Source: Conus ventricosus (lineage: Eukaryota; Mollusca; Gastropoda; Neogastropoda; Conidae). From it: a DNA stretch of 64,000 nt. Location: the NCBI GenBank assembly GCA_018398815.1, contig CM031628.1, forward strand, positions 3,130,387 to 3,194,386, given 5' to 3'. The notes below the pieces were generated by a model, which was not told the origin of the DNA, ran no database searches, and saw only the letters and a program-made list of their open reading frames with translations. Positions 46,950 through 57,500 of this stretch are shown here, piece by piece (position 1 is the first letter of the stretch; each line of letters opens with the position of its first letter). The position numbers and the translations under genes were made by a program.

Positions 46950-48010
46950 AAACATGTGGTGTTGAAGACAGTCTCATGATGCTGTCATGTCTGGACATTT
47001 TGGTGTGAGACGTACATTAGTGCGCGTTTGACTTCATTTTTTTGGCCTGATGTAAGGAAAGATGTCAGAGGTACTGTAATCATGTGATGTTTGCCAAAAA
47101 ACTGTACCCAGAGGAAGAGTGCCATGTGCACCCTTGGAGAAGATGCCAATCATTTACAGAACCTTTTAAGAGGATTGCAATTGATCTGGTTGGCCCCTTA
47201 AACCAGCATCCTCATCAGGACATCAGTGGGTGTTGACTATTTTTGATGCAGCCACACGGTACCCAGAAGCTTTCCCTCCTGAAAAAGATAGACACAGTGA
47301 CAGTGCAGAAGCTTTGTGGGAGTGTTTTGTAGGATGGGTTGTCCTGCGGAAATCCATCGACTGCGGCACCCAGTTTGTGTTGAAACTCATGACCGAGGTC
47401 TACCGTGTGTTGGGTGTTGTTCCCTCTACCACCTCACCCTACCACACCCCCAGTCTAATGGACTGGTGGAAATGTTTACATGGTACCCTTAAGGCACATG
47501 TTACACAAAAAGCCACTTGATTGTCCCAAAGACTGGGATAGATACATTCCCGCACTCTTGTGTTTTCCTACCGTGAACTGCCAAATGCAAGTACAAGGCT
47601 TTCCCCCTTTAAATGTTGTTTGTCGCTGTCCCCGAGGACCAATGCAGATCCTCGCTCAGAACTGGTCAGGAACCATCAGTCTGAAGATGACAAACTTTTG
47701 TTTGAGTATGTGTTTGACCTAAAAAAACAAAGATTGTTGACACATGTACTCTGGCCAGGAACAGGTGAAGTTGTCTGCCCAAAGCATAAAATGTAATGCT
47801 GACAAAAAGCAAAGGTCGCACTTTAGCTCCTGGAGACCAGGTTTGAAGTTGCTATCTGATATAAGACAGTAAAGTTAGGTGAAATGGAAAGGACCATACA
47901 AATTGCTGGAAAAAACAGGTCCTGTGGATTACAGAATTGACATGAATGGTGATGGAAAAGTTTTCCACATAAACATGTTGAAGTTATATCACGTTAGACA
48001 GGCAGATTTG
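46950..48010 (+). pseudogene. Integrase (zinc finger, catalytic core, C-terminal module)
   Basis: Near 46965-47100 SGHFGVRRTLVRV, then FWPDVRKDVRG and a C-x2-C-like end form the HHCC zinc-binding region. The core starts with FKRIAIDLVGPL (first Asp, codon 47183-47185), continues through WVLTIFDAATRYPEAFP to DCGTQFV (second Asp, codon 47359-47361), and the expected Glu lies in an adjacent frame in NGLVEMF (Glu codon 47469-47471). At about 47870-47990 a WKGPY-like, then HINMLKLYHV-like segment resembles the GPY/F module of Ty3/gypsy integrases. It joins the RT region directly, so integrase precedes RT. Confidence 0.8.
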
Positions 48011-48236
48011 TGCATTACTGTCAATTCCAGTGTGCAGGTGAATTAACCAGAATTGTCTTGATGTTTGTTCTTTTGATGATTTAAAGGACATACTTACCTG
48101 TGGAATATCTGACTGTATATCCAACCAGACAAAAGATGCTGGTGAGAGTGTGATGCATGCTGCATCAGTGGTGTGGTTCAGGAACCAACGACCATGACGT
48201 CACTCTACCGACCTGTCCTCAGTAAAAAATGAGACT

Positions 48237-49215
48237 TACAGGACGTTCACATTGACCAGTCATTGACAGAAGACAAAACACATGACCTGGAGGCTATTTT
48301 TTCAGACTTTTCTGACATTCTTACTGACAAGCCTGGAAACGCAACAGCTGTTGACCCACACTGCATTGTTTTGACCAGTGACATACCAGTCAGGTTAAAC
48401 CTTACCCCTTCCCTTCTCCACACGACAGGTTGTTGAGAATGAGTGAAAGCAATGTTAAACATGGTATGATGAGCCATCTACTTCTGCATATTGTGCCCTG
48501 TTGTGCCGTTTCTAAACCAGATGGTTCTGTGCGCTTTGTATAGATTACAGAGTGTTGAACAAAAAATCACTGTTTTGACTGTGACCCATCCCTGATATTG
48601 AGGAATTGTTTTGTGTCAGTTGTCGAAAGCCAAATACTTTGTGAAAATAGACTTGACAAAGGATATTGGCAGATTCCGATTGATCCAGTGACAAGCACAA
48701 GACAGCTTTTCAGACACCTATGGGTTTATTTCAGTGGACAAGGATGCCTTTTGGCTTGAAAAATGCACCAGCTACTTTTGCTCGCATGAAGAGACAACTA
48801 TGTTTGCATGAGAATGTTGCGATCAGTTTTTTTGGATGATATTTTGATTGCGCAAGAAGACTGGTGTGCATTGTCGTGTTCCTTGTGGCAGGTGTTACAG
48901 AAACTAACTGATTTGGGGTTGACTGCCCGACCAAGCAAACTGTTTGCTGGATTCCAACAGTTGGAATTTTGGGACATTCCTTGTCGATTGCTTTACAACC
49001 TGAACAGAAAAAGGTTGACAAGATTTTAGAGTATTCAGGTCCCTAAGACCAAGAGACAGGTGCGTTCTCTGTTAGGTTGTTAATCTACTACAGGCGCTAC
49101 ATACCTAACTTTGCATCTGTCACGGCTCCTCTCACTGATCTCACCAAAGAAATGGTAAACGGTCAATTTCATGGTATCAGGACGTCAGATCGTCCTGCAG
49201 ACAATACAAAGCTGC
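48237..49215 (+). pseudogene. Reverse transcriptase, Ty3/gypsy type
   Basis: Across several frames the region shows, in order, a pre-RT segment with FSDFSDILTDKPGN, a KPDGSVRF block, a YFVKIDLTKGYWQI-like block (motif A), [15 protein letters not shown] (motif B) and FLDDILIAQ (motif C; FLDD at 48829-48840), then a YYRRYIPNFASVTAPLTDLT connection. F-x-DD in motif C and the [12 protein letters not shown] block are typical of Ty3/gypsy. At least six shifts are needed to follow the whole domain. Confidence 0.85.
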
Positions 49216-49224
49216 TGTCATCAT

Positions 49225-49560
49225 TCCCAGTGTTGATTCATTCCAGACTTGGATAAGGATTTTCTTGTGAGAACAGATGCTACTGTACTGGTATGGGAGC
49301 TGGCTCTCATGCAGAGAACGAGGTTTGCTACATCCAGTGGTTTGCAAGCAAAAAGTTCACAGACGCTCAGACAAGGTATTCCTACTGTGGAAAGAGAATG
49401 CTTGGCCATTGTGTGGCACCTCCAAGTTCACACGTTGCCTTTTAGGCAATCCATCATCTTGCAGACTGACCACAAGCCTTTGACCTTTTTGAAGGCGTCA
49501 AAAAAAAAAAAAAAGATTGTTGAGATGGTCATTGGCAATTCAAGAGTACAGTTTTGAGGT
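49225..49560 (+). pseudogene. RNase H domain, interrupted copy
   Basis: FLVRTDAT (first catalytic Asp), TVERECLAIVWHLQ (Glu) and LQTDHKPLTFLKA (Asp) appear in order in the usual gypsy spacing. The domain continues into an A-rich run at 49501-49515, after which the frame is lost. A second copy of the C-terminal part, with NSRLLRWSLAIQEYSFE intact, occurs at 50786-50900 because of the tandem duplication. Confidence 0.8.
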
Positions 49561-50156
49561 GTCGCCTATTCTGGAAAATGCAATGTTTTGCAGATTTATT
49601 GATCTAGATCATGATTTGTGATGTATGTCATGAACTTTTGCTGTCTTTTTCAACTTCTGGTGTGATGGATGTGTGAATTATGAATTCCAGTGTTTATATT
49701 TCATTCTTTGTGTGTAATGTGTATGTATGTGATATTATGCCCACACTGTCAATTTACTTGAATGAAGGTTGCCTTGGTGATTTGGATTTGGACTGCATTG
49801 TTTCACATGTGTATTCTGCACCATGATGGGTGTGAAGGATTTGAATGGAGCGTTGATTTTTTTGACAATGTCTGCTCTGACATGTATGACACTGTGTGTG
49901 GATCAGTCATTGGTGTTGCTCTGACATGTAGTGACACTGTGTGTGGATACAGTCATTGGTGTTGCTATGTACAAGCCAGCGCTTGGGTAACATGTTTGGT
50001 ATTCTTATGTACTTGGACGACTATAGAAGATTGGATTTCATGAATTTGACAATGTGTTATGTAATTTTCTGGTAAGTGATTATTTTTGGACAGAGTAATG
50101 ATAATTTGTCTCCTAAAACTTTGATGGACAAAGTTTTTTTTTCCCCCGGTTGGGGT

Positions 50157-50778
50157 TGTCAGGAAGAGCGCTCTGGAGATTTGAAAAGAAATTATCCGGG
50201 TACATTTAGTCACCGGGATAGAAAATTCACCCTTACACCTGTGTGTGGACAGAGCAATCATTTTGAACGCGAGTGCTGTTCAAGCACGCAATTGTGTGAC
50301 TGTCTCTTTTCTTGTCAGACTGCCAGAAGACAGCCTGGAGAGCAGATGGGCGCTGTTAGTTAGCCTGGCTTGGTACGGGCTAGTAGGTGATTCAGGTCAG
50401 GGAAAGTCTCATTCCCCCTGATGTAATTTGTAAAGCATGCACCAAGTGCTAGTGTAGACTAGGTGTCTACGGTCTGAAAAGTAAGTGTTAATTCGCTTAT
50501 AATTTCACCAGGCAGTGGAGACTGGAAGATTTAAGGGTATAATTTCATTCTTTAAATTGCTCTAAAGTTTTGCTTTGATGTTCATTGTACTAGTCTACAT
50601 AGTGTGTTCTTTCCTAAAATGTATATAAACGTTGAAAATGTTCATAAATCTGTTTAGGTTTATAAAGTTAATTGTCTTTGTAAATATTAACTGCATTTGA
50701 AGAGAGATGACTTTCATCTTGCTTTCTAAAGATCTATTGGCAAACTATTTTGAAAGCATAAACTCGAAGTTTAATTGT
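50157..50778 (+). repeat. Partial LTR inside the duplicated block
   Basis: Matches the first 620 bp of the 3' LTR, beginning TGTCAGGAAGAGCGCTCTGG. It stops where RNase H sequence resumes. Confidence 0.8.
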
Positions 50779-51408
50779 AAGGCCTTGACCTTTTGAAGGC
50801 GTCAAAAACAAAAAACAGTAGATTGTTGAGATGGTCATTGGCAATTCAAGAGTACAGTTTTGAGTGTCGCCTATTTCTGGAAAATGCAATGTTTTTGCAG
50901 ATTTACTATCTGATCGTGATTTGTGATGTATGTCATGAACTTTTGCTGTCTTTTTCAACTTCTGGTGCGATGGATGTGTGAATTATGAATTCAGTGTTTA
51001 ATATTTCATTCTTTGTGTGTATGTGTATGTATGTGATTATGCCCGTCACGCAATTTACTTGAATGAAGGTTTGCCTGGTGATTTGGATTGGACTGCATTG
51101 TTTCACTGTGTATTCTGCACCATGATGGTGTGAAGGATGTTGAGGAGCGTTGATTTTTTTGACATGTCTGCTCTGACATGTAGTGACACTGTGTGTGGAT
51201 ACAGTCATTGTGTTGCTCGTACAGAGCCAGCGCTTGGGTAACATGTTTGGTTTTTCTTATGTACTTGGATGATTATAGAAGATTGGATTTCATGAATTTG
51301 ACAATGATTGTTATGTATTTTCTGGTAAGTGATTATTTTTGGGACAGAGTAATGATAATTTGTCTCCTAAAACTTTGATGGACAAAGTTTTTTTCCCCCG
51401 GTTGGGGT

Positions 51409-52442
51409 TGTCAGGAAGAGCACTCTGGAGATTTGAAAAGAAATTATCCGGGTACATTTAGTCACGGGATAGAAAATTCACCCTTACACCTGTGGTGTGG
51501 TCAGAGGCAATCATTGTGAACGCGAGTGCTGTTCAGAGCACGCAATTGTGTGACCGTCTCTTTTCTTATCAGACTGCCAGAAGACAGCCTGGAGAGCAGA
51601 TGGGCGCTGTTAGTTAGCCTGGCTTGGTAGCGGCTAGTAGGTGATTTCAGGTCAGGGAAAGTCTCATTCCCCTGAGTGTAATTTGTAAATACAGCACCAA
51701 GTGCTAGTGTAGACTAGGTGTCTACGGTCTGAAAAGTAAGTGTTAAATTCGCTTATAATTTCACCAGGCAGTGGAGACTGGAAGATTTAAGGTAATATTT
51801 TCATTCTTATAAATTGGCTCTAAAGTTTTGCTTTGATGTTCATTGTACTTAGTCTACATATGTGTTCTTTCCTAAAATGTATATAAACATTGATAATGTT
51901 CATAAACCTGTTTAGGTTTATAAAGTTAATTGTCTTAGTAAATTATTAACTGCATTTGAAGAGAGATGACTTTCATCTGCTTTTCTGAAGACTTTTAGCA
52001 AACTATTTTGAAAGCATAAACTCGAAGTTTAATTGTTAAATTGTTGGAGAGAGGCTTTAAGGAACTTTGTATCTTACATTAGATTCTAGTTCCAGAGCGC
52101 TCGTTCCTGGGAAATGCCTGGTTTTTGTGAGTGAGACTGGGAAGGATTTCCGAACGTATCTCCCTGTGACTGCAGATGGGGCGTGTTGGTGTTGTGAACT
52201 GTTTGAAGCGCTGCAGTGTGCTAGTTTGAGTGCGACACGTCGCTGCAAAACAAGTACAGTGTATAGGGTGAAAGAGTTTTGAGTAAATGTGAAAGTGTTG
52301 TGTAGTTTTGTTTGGTTGATTTTGTTTATTGCTTGTCTTTGAGTCTAGTTGTAAATAGTAAACGAGGAGGATTGCTGGATTCATGTGTATGTGTCTGTTG
52401 AGCACCTTGTGAGAAGAGTGAGTGGACTGCGTGAACTTGACA
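51409..52442 (+). repeat. 3' LTR, about 1.03 kb
   Basis: Begins TGTCAGGAAGAG and ends CTTGACA, giving the usual TG...CA ends; the final CA merges with the flanking CA microsatellite, so the end is certain only to a few bases. The start agrees with the 5' LTR remnant at 45001. The polypurine tract just 5' is poor: a T run, CCCCC, then GGTTGGGG. Confidence 0.7.
51880..51887 (+). promoter_or_regulatory. TATA-box-like TATATAAA in the LTR
   Basis: TATATAAA lies about 470 bp into the LTR, in CCTAAAATGTATATAAACAT, and the same motif is present in the partial copy at about 50622-50629. An LTR promoter here is plausible; the transcription start is not visible. Confidence 0.35.
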
Positions 52443-52865
52443 CACACACACACACACACACACACAAATGCACACACAAACACGACATGCATCACACAGT
52501 TACGTACACACACACACACACAAACCCCCACACACACACGCACACACAACAACACGCACACACACACACAAACCCACACACACAAGCACACACTCTCTCT
52601 CATCTCTCTCACACACAACAATCACTCACACGTGTACACACACACACACACACAACCCACACACACACACAAAAGCACACTCTGTCTCTCTCTGTCCGTC
52701 TGTCTCTCTCCTCTGTCCATCTCTCTCTCACACACACCCTCCTTCTTTCTCCACATAGACAGACAGACACACTCACTCTCTCTCTCTCTCTCCTCACTCA
52801 CACAGACGGACACACACACACCACCGCTCTCTCCACTCGCACACACACACTCTCTCTCTCTCTCA
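52443..52865. repeat. CA and CT microsatellites
   Basis: CA-rich tracts to about 52680, then CT, CTGT and ACAG repeats to about 52865. All frames across it are repeat translations. Confidence 0.95.
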
Positions 52866-52969
52866 GAATAAGTACATGGATCCATATGAATAAAGAAAGA
52901 ATATCGCTTGAACACATGCCAGTGTTGGTTGTACAGATGTTATTCTCTTCTCAGTTGTGAAGCTTCAGT

Positions 52970-53551
52970 TCCGTCAGTTCAGTTCAGTTCATGGATTATT
53001 TAATCTTTCAATCGCAGATGAATCAGACACTTGGCAGAAAAACTAAAACCTTCACTCTCAGCTTATCTAGTACTCTCAAACCCACACTGATATAGGCATA
53101 TTTACATAAGTGAAATACCCAGTGGAACAACAAAAATTGTGATCTTTATAAAAATTTTGCAGCCTGTGACTGCGAAATAACCATGGGCAATTTCAGCAAC
53201 ACATGAACCATATAAGACAGTATTGACATTATCAAATTATTCATCTCAATGCCTTTCTCCTGATAAGCGAGTCAACACTGAGCATTCAAACACAAGATGA
53301 GCACAGAAATGTTCTCTGCAGACACAAGTTATACCATGCGAATATTTAGTGTTCCAAGTATTCAGCCTTAATTTATGAATTAATCTGACAATGTGTCTTG
53401 GGCACGATGGTAAAGTAGCCATTTTTTGACTAAAATTCATCTTATGTATATACCTTTCCATAATTTGGATTGAATTTACAAGAGACAAATCTAAGGGATT
53501 TAAAAAAAAAAAAATTTTAAGCATTTGTATTGCAAGACGTAAATCTGGCAT
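52970..53551 (-). pseudogene. LINE 3' end with ORF2 C-terminus
   Basis: The minus-strand frame 53551-53246 ends with HIVRLIHKLRLNTWNTKYSH and then CVCREHFCAHLVFEC, a C-x-C...H-x4-C arrangement typical of the C-terminal zinc-binding region of Jockey/I-like non-LTR retrotransposons. The following 53245-52970 would be 3' UTR, ending in a (TTCAG)n tract at about 52975-52992 on the plus strand, like the pentamer tails of such elements. Only the last 70-100 codons are present. Confidence 0.6.
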
Positions 53552-54147
53552 AACAAAGAGAGAGGACTATCCCATATAAAAGAGGATTTAAAGAAGGTAA
53601 ATCTGGCATAACAAAGAGAAGGACTACCCATATAAAAGAGGATTTAAAGAGTAAATCTGGCATACAAAAGGAGAGGACTCATCCATATAAAAAGGATTTA
53701 AAGAAGGTAAATCTGGCATAACAAAGAGAGAGTACTATCCATAAAAAGAGGATTTAAAGAAGGTAATCTGGCATAACAAGAGAGAGGACTATCCCAATAA
53801 AAGAGATTAAAGAAGGTAAATCTGGCATAACAAAGAGAGAGGACTATCCCATATAAAAAGGATTTAAAGAAGTAAATCTGGCATAACAAAGAAGAGGACT
53901 ATCCATATAAAAGAGGATTTAAAGAAGTAAATCTGGCATAACAAAGAGAGAGGACTATCCCATCTAAAAGAGGATTAAAGAGGTAATTCCAGCATCAGCA
54001 GACAGAGGACTGTTCCATCAAACAAACCTTAACAGAAGGTAAATCCGGCATAAACACGAGAAATTATTCCTGACAAACAACTCTTAGATAAAATACATCC
54101 TGTACAAACGAAAACAATATTTCTGGAAAAAAGAATGTTAAAGAAGA
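53541..54147. repeat. 58-bp minisatellite, first part of a split array
   Basis: The unit contains AAATCTGGCATAACAAAGAG, AGAGGACTATCCCATATAAA and AGAGGATTTAAAGAAGGT. About seven to eight copies run to 53980, then decayed copies with AATCCGGCATAAACACGAGA. Its left end overlaps the upstream edge of the LINE fragment frame. Confidence 0.9.
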
Positions 54148-54872
54148 TTAAGGGGAGAGGTGGCACGAAAATTTGACCATTTTATCTTTCAAAAATCATG
54201 TTTTGGGTTTTATGTGCTTTTGTGCTCAAGAAGTCTGTTGAAACCATACTGTGGCGTTCATTTTGTCTATTTCACATTTTTCGTAGTAAAAAATGAACTT
54301 TGCTTGAAGGAGGTGTGCATGAAAATTACTCAACTTCTTTATTTTCAAACGTTGTTTCTCAAAATCACTTTTTTCAACAACATGATGTGCAATGAACACA
54401 ATATCTCTGGATTTTTTTGGGGGGATCAGAAATGATTTCTGCATGCAATTACATTTTATTTATAAGTCAAAACAGCACATATCATTTGCTATTTTCATTT
54501 GAAAGTCAAACAGTGAAAACACAAGACCTGATGGCCACCATATGGAAAATAATTATTGAAAAACAAAGCATTTAGATATATAAAAACCTTTTGTAATTTG
54601 CATTACTATAGCCAGCAAAACAAGAAAAGTCATGTTTCAAATGCCTAACATGTCTGCTATGATAGAAAGACAGTTCTTGGTAATGAACCCTTTTTTTTTT
54701 TTTTTTTTCATTTTCATCATTTTGCCTCCATTTGTGGGCCCCAAATCACACAAGAGCTTTGAAATCACCCAAATATGGTTTTTGCCATATTTTTTTTAAC
54801 ATAAACAATAGAAAAAAATGAAGAAGTTTTAAAAGAACAATGGTTTAATTTTCGTGCCACCTCTTGCCTTAA
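54148..54872. mobile_element. Non-autonomous inverted-repeat element with TTAA target duplication
   Basis: TTAA occurs at 54148-54151 and 54869-54872. Inside it both ends read, toward the centre, GG-AGAGGTGGCACGAAAATT (GGGGAGAGG on the left, GGCAAGAGG on the right), about 30 bp of inverted repeat with few mismatches. The 717-bp interior is AT-rich with no transposase; its only sizeable frame, 54160-54435, has no known motif. TTAA targets are characteristic of piggyBac and also reported for Sola3; the terminal bases do not clearly settle which. The element interrupts the minisatellite on either side. Confidence 0.8.
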
Positions 54873-54879
54873 TGTTATA

Positions 54880-55850
54880 AACAAAGAGAACGATGTTCCA
54901 GCAAAACGTGTTTTAAAGAAGGTAAATCCAGTACATACACAAAAACTGTTTTCCCGACAAACAAGTACTTGAAGAAAGTAACCTGGTATAAACACAGAGA
55001 AATGTTCCAGACAAAACAAGTTTCATTGGAAGAAAGTAAACCTGGTATAACACAGAGAATGTTCCAGACAAACAATACATTGAAGAAAGTAAACCTGTAT
55101 AAACACAGAGAGATGTTCCAGACAAACAAGTACATTGAAGAAAGTAAACCTGTATAAACACAGAGAACTGTTCCACCCAAAAAAGTTCATTGAAGAAAGT
55201 AAACCTGGTATAACACACAGAGAACTGTTTCCAGACAAACAAGTACATTGAAGAAAGTAAACCTGGTATAAACACAGAGAACGTTCAGACAAACAAGTTC
55301 CATTGAGAAAGTAAACCGGTAAAAACACAGAGAACTGTTCCAGACAAACAAGTACATTGAAGAAAGTAAACCTGGTATAAACACAGAGAAAATGCTTCAA
55401 ACCCATTTAAGTACTGGAAAAATGCTAAATCCTGAAAAACAACAAAAACAAATGTCCTAGATAAATAAGTAAATGCAGTACAACAATGGAACATATTCTT
55501 GACACAACACACACAAAACAACAATATTTAAGCAGATTAATCTGGCATAAACAAACAAATGTCCTAGATAAACAAAAAATGCAGTACAACAATGGAAACA
55601 TATTCCTGACACCACACACACAAAACAACAACAATAGATGAGAAGAATAATCTGGCAGAACAAACAGAATGTGTACCAACAAACACATATTCAATGGAGA
55701 AAATCCTTGTAACACAGAGAGAAAAGTTCAGCCAACCAGTTCTTTACAGAAGGTAAACTTGTTGTAAACACGAAAATGTTTTGGAAAAGTCTTTAAAAAC
55801 AAGAACTAATATCAGCAAAGTGAATGTTCTGAAACCCTTTTTTTAAAAGC
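54880..55850. repeat. 56-bp minisatellite, second part of the split array, with longer variants
   Basis: The unit contains GAAGAAAGTAAACCTGGTAT, AAACACAGAGAACTGTTCCA and GACAAACAAGTACATT, about nine copies to 55410. From 55440 larger variants near 115 bp with AAATGTCCTAGATAAA and ACAACAATGGAA follow. The unit aligns with the 58-bp unit at 53541-54147, so both belong to one family. Confidence 0.9.
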
Positions 55851-56235
55851 AGGTCAATCCGACATGTTGTTTGATAGCAAAATAATGAACTGCATCGTTT
55901 TGGTTTAAGACATTGCTAAAGAGTTGCCTACCCTGTTCAAGTGACTTTTTTTCCCTTCCAGCCATGAATTCTTTTTGATAGTGGAGTTATTTGTGACAAC
56001 TGCAAAAAGATGGCCACACAATCTGGAGATGAAAGTCCAGTGAGTGTCATTTGATTCTAAAGCCATTATTGACTTGAATGATCACATCACTGGATAGTTC
56101 AGTGTCTATGAAGAAACCTGTCAGAAATGATTTTTGCGGCAGTGTAAGTTTCCTTGCAAAGTTTGAACAGAAATAAAACATAGCTCCATGCACGCTTCAG
56201 CATGCCATGGAAGGAGAGGACTGTGGACTCTCGCT
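55851..56235. other. No gene seen
   Basis: Unique-looking AT-rich sequence between two minisatellites; no coding or RNA signal was recognised. Confidence 0.5.
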
Positions 56236-57500
56236 GTTTGAGCCATATATGGTGCTCACCATGGACAGGTTACATTGTTCAGTTTGAGCCATAAACTTGT
56301 GCTCACATGGGACAGGATACATTGTTCAGTTGAGCCATATACTGGTGCTCACATGGACAGGACACTTGTTCAGTTTGAGCCTATACACGGTGCTCACATG
56401 GACAGTGTACATTGTCAGTTTGAGCCATATACTGGTGCTCACAATGGACAGGACACTTTTTTCATTTGAGCCATATACTGTGCTCACATGGGACAGGGTA
56501 CATTGTTCAGTTTGAGCCATACTGGTGCCACATGGGACAGGGTACATTGTTCAGTTTGAGCCATATACTGGTGCTCACATGGGACAGGTACATTGTTCAG
56601 TTTGAGCCATAATACTGGTGCTCACATGGGACAGGGTACATTGTTCAGTTTGAGCCAATACGTGCTCACATGGACAGGGTACATTGTCAGTTTGAGCCAT
56701 ATACTGGTGCTCACATGGACAGGGTACATTGTTCAGTTTGACCATATACTGGTGCTCACATGGACAGGACACATTGTTCAGTTTGAGCCATATACTGGTG
56801 CTCACATGGGACAGGGTACATTGTCAGTTTGAGCCATATACTGTGCCACATGGGACAGGACACATTGTTCATTTGAGCCATATACTGGTCCACATGGACA
56901 TGATACATTGTTCAGTTTGAGCCATAACTGGTGCTCACAATGGGACAGGAAACATTGTTCAGTCTGAGCCATATACTGGTGCTCACATGGGACAGGTACA
57001 TTGTTCAGTTTGAGCCATATACTGGTGCTCACAAGGGACAGGACACATTGTTCAGTCTGAGCCATATACTGGTGCTCACATGGACAGGGTACATTGTTCA
57101 GTTTGAGCATACACTGGTACTCACATGGACAGGACACAAAATTTTCAGTTTGAGCCATATACTGGTGCCACATGGGACAGGACACATTGTTCAGTTTGAG
57201 CCATATACTGGTGCTCACATGGGACAGAAACATTGTTCAGTTGAGCCATATACGTGTCCACATGGACAGGTACATTGTTCAGTTTGAGCCAATACTGGTG
57301 CTCACATGGGACAGGACACTTGTTCAGTTTGAGTCATATACTGGTGCTCACATAGGACAGGACACATTGTTCAGTTTGAGCCATATACTTGGTGCTCACA
57401 TGGACAGAAACATTTGTTCAGTTTGAGCCATATACTGGTTGCTCACATGGGACAGGATACATTGTTCAGTTTGAACCATACACTGGTGCTCACATGGACA
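56236..57500. repeat. 47-bp minisatellite, about 27 copies
   Basis: The unit contains TTCAGTTTGAGCCATATACT followed by GGTGCTCACATGGGACAGG and then GTACATTG or ACACATTG. Copies differ by single-base indels and by a GGTACATTG versus GACACATTG alternative. Since 47 is not a multiple of three, open frames on either strand shift register each copy, which argues against coding. Confidence 0.97.

Larger units (their letters stand above)
49478..52042 (+). repeat. 1.3-kb tandem duplication of RNase H end, spacer and LTR 5' part
   Basis: Copy 1 runs from about 49478 to 50778 and copy 2 from 50779 to about 52042, offset about 1305 bp. Both contain the RNase H tail, the ATGTATGTCATGAACTTTTG spacer, the LTR start (50157 and 51409) and the first 620 bp of LTR ending in CTCGAAGTTTAATTGT. 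Differences are mostly one-base indels. Only copy 2 continues to the LTR end. It may be a real duplication or an assembly slip. Confidence 0.9.
45001..52442 (+). mobile_element. Degenerate LTR retrotransposon, Ty3/gypsy-type domains in Gmr1-like order
   Basis: Domains follow on the plus strand in the order gag, protease, integrase (zinc finger, DDE core, GPY/F-like end), reverse transcriptase, RNase H, 3' LTR. Ty3/gypsy elements normally have integrase last; integrase before RT with gypsy-type proteins is the published Gmr1-group arrangement. The left end starts TG right after a CA microsatellite and the right end finishes CA at the start of another, so insertion into a (CA)n tract is likely. 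Frameshifts in every domain, a mostly deleted 5' LTR and a 1.3-kb internal duplication make it non-functional as read, though some indels may be sequencing errors. Confidence 0.8.

Noticed and set aside
54160..54435. 91-codon frame inside the TTAA element as a possible transposase
   Set aside because: No DDE/DDD motif or DNA-binding pattern, and far too short; the element is treated as non-autonomous.
53541..57500. CRISPR-like regular repeats
   Set aside because: Units are contiguous tandem repeats with no unique spacers, in a eukaryotic context; they are minisatellites.
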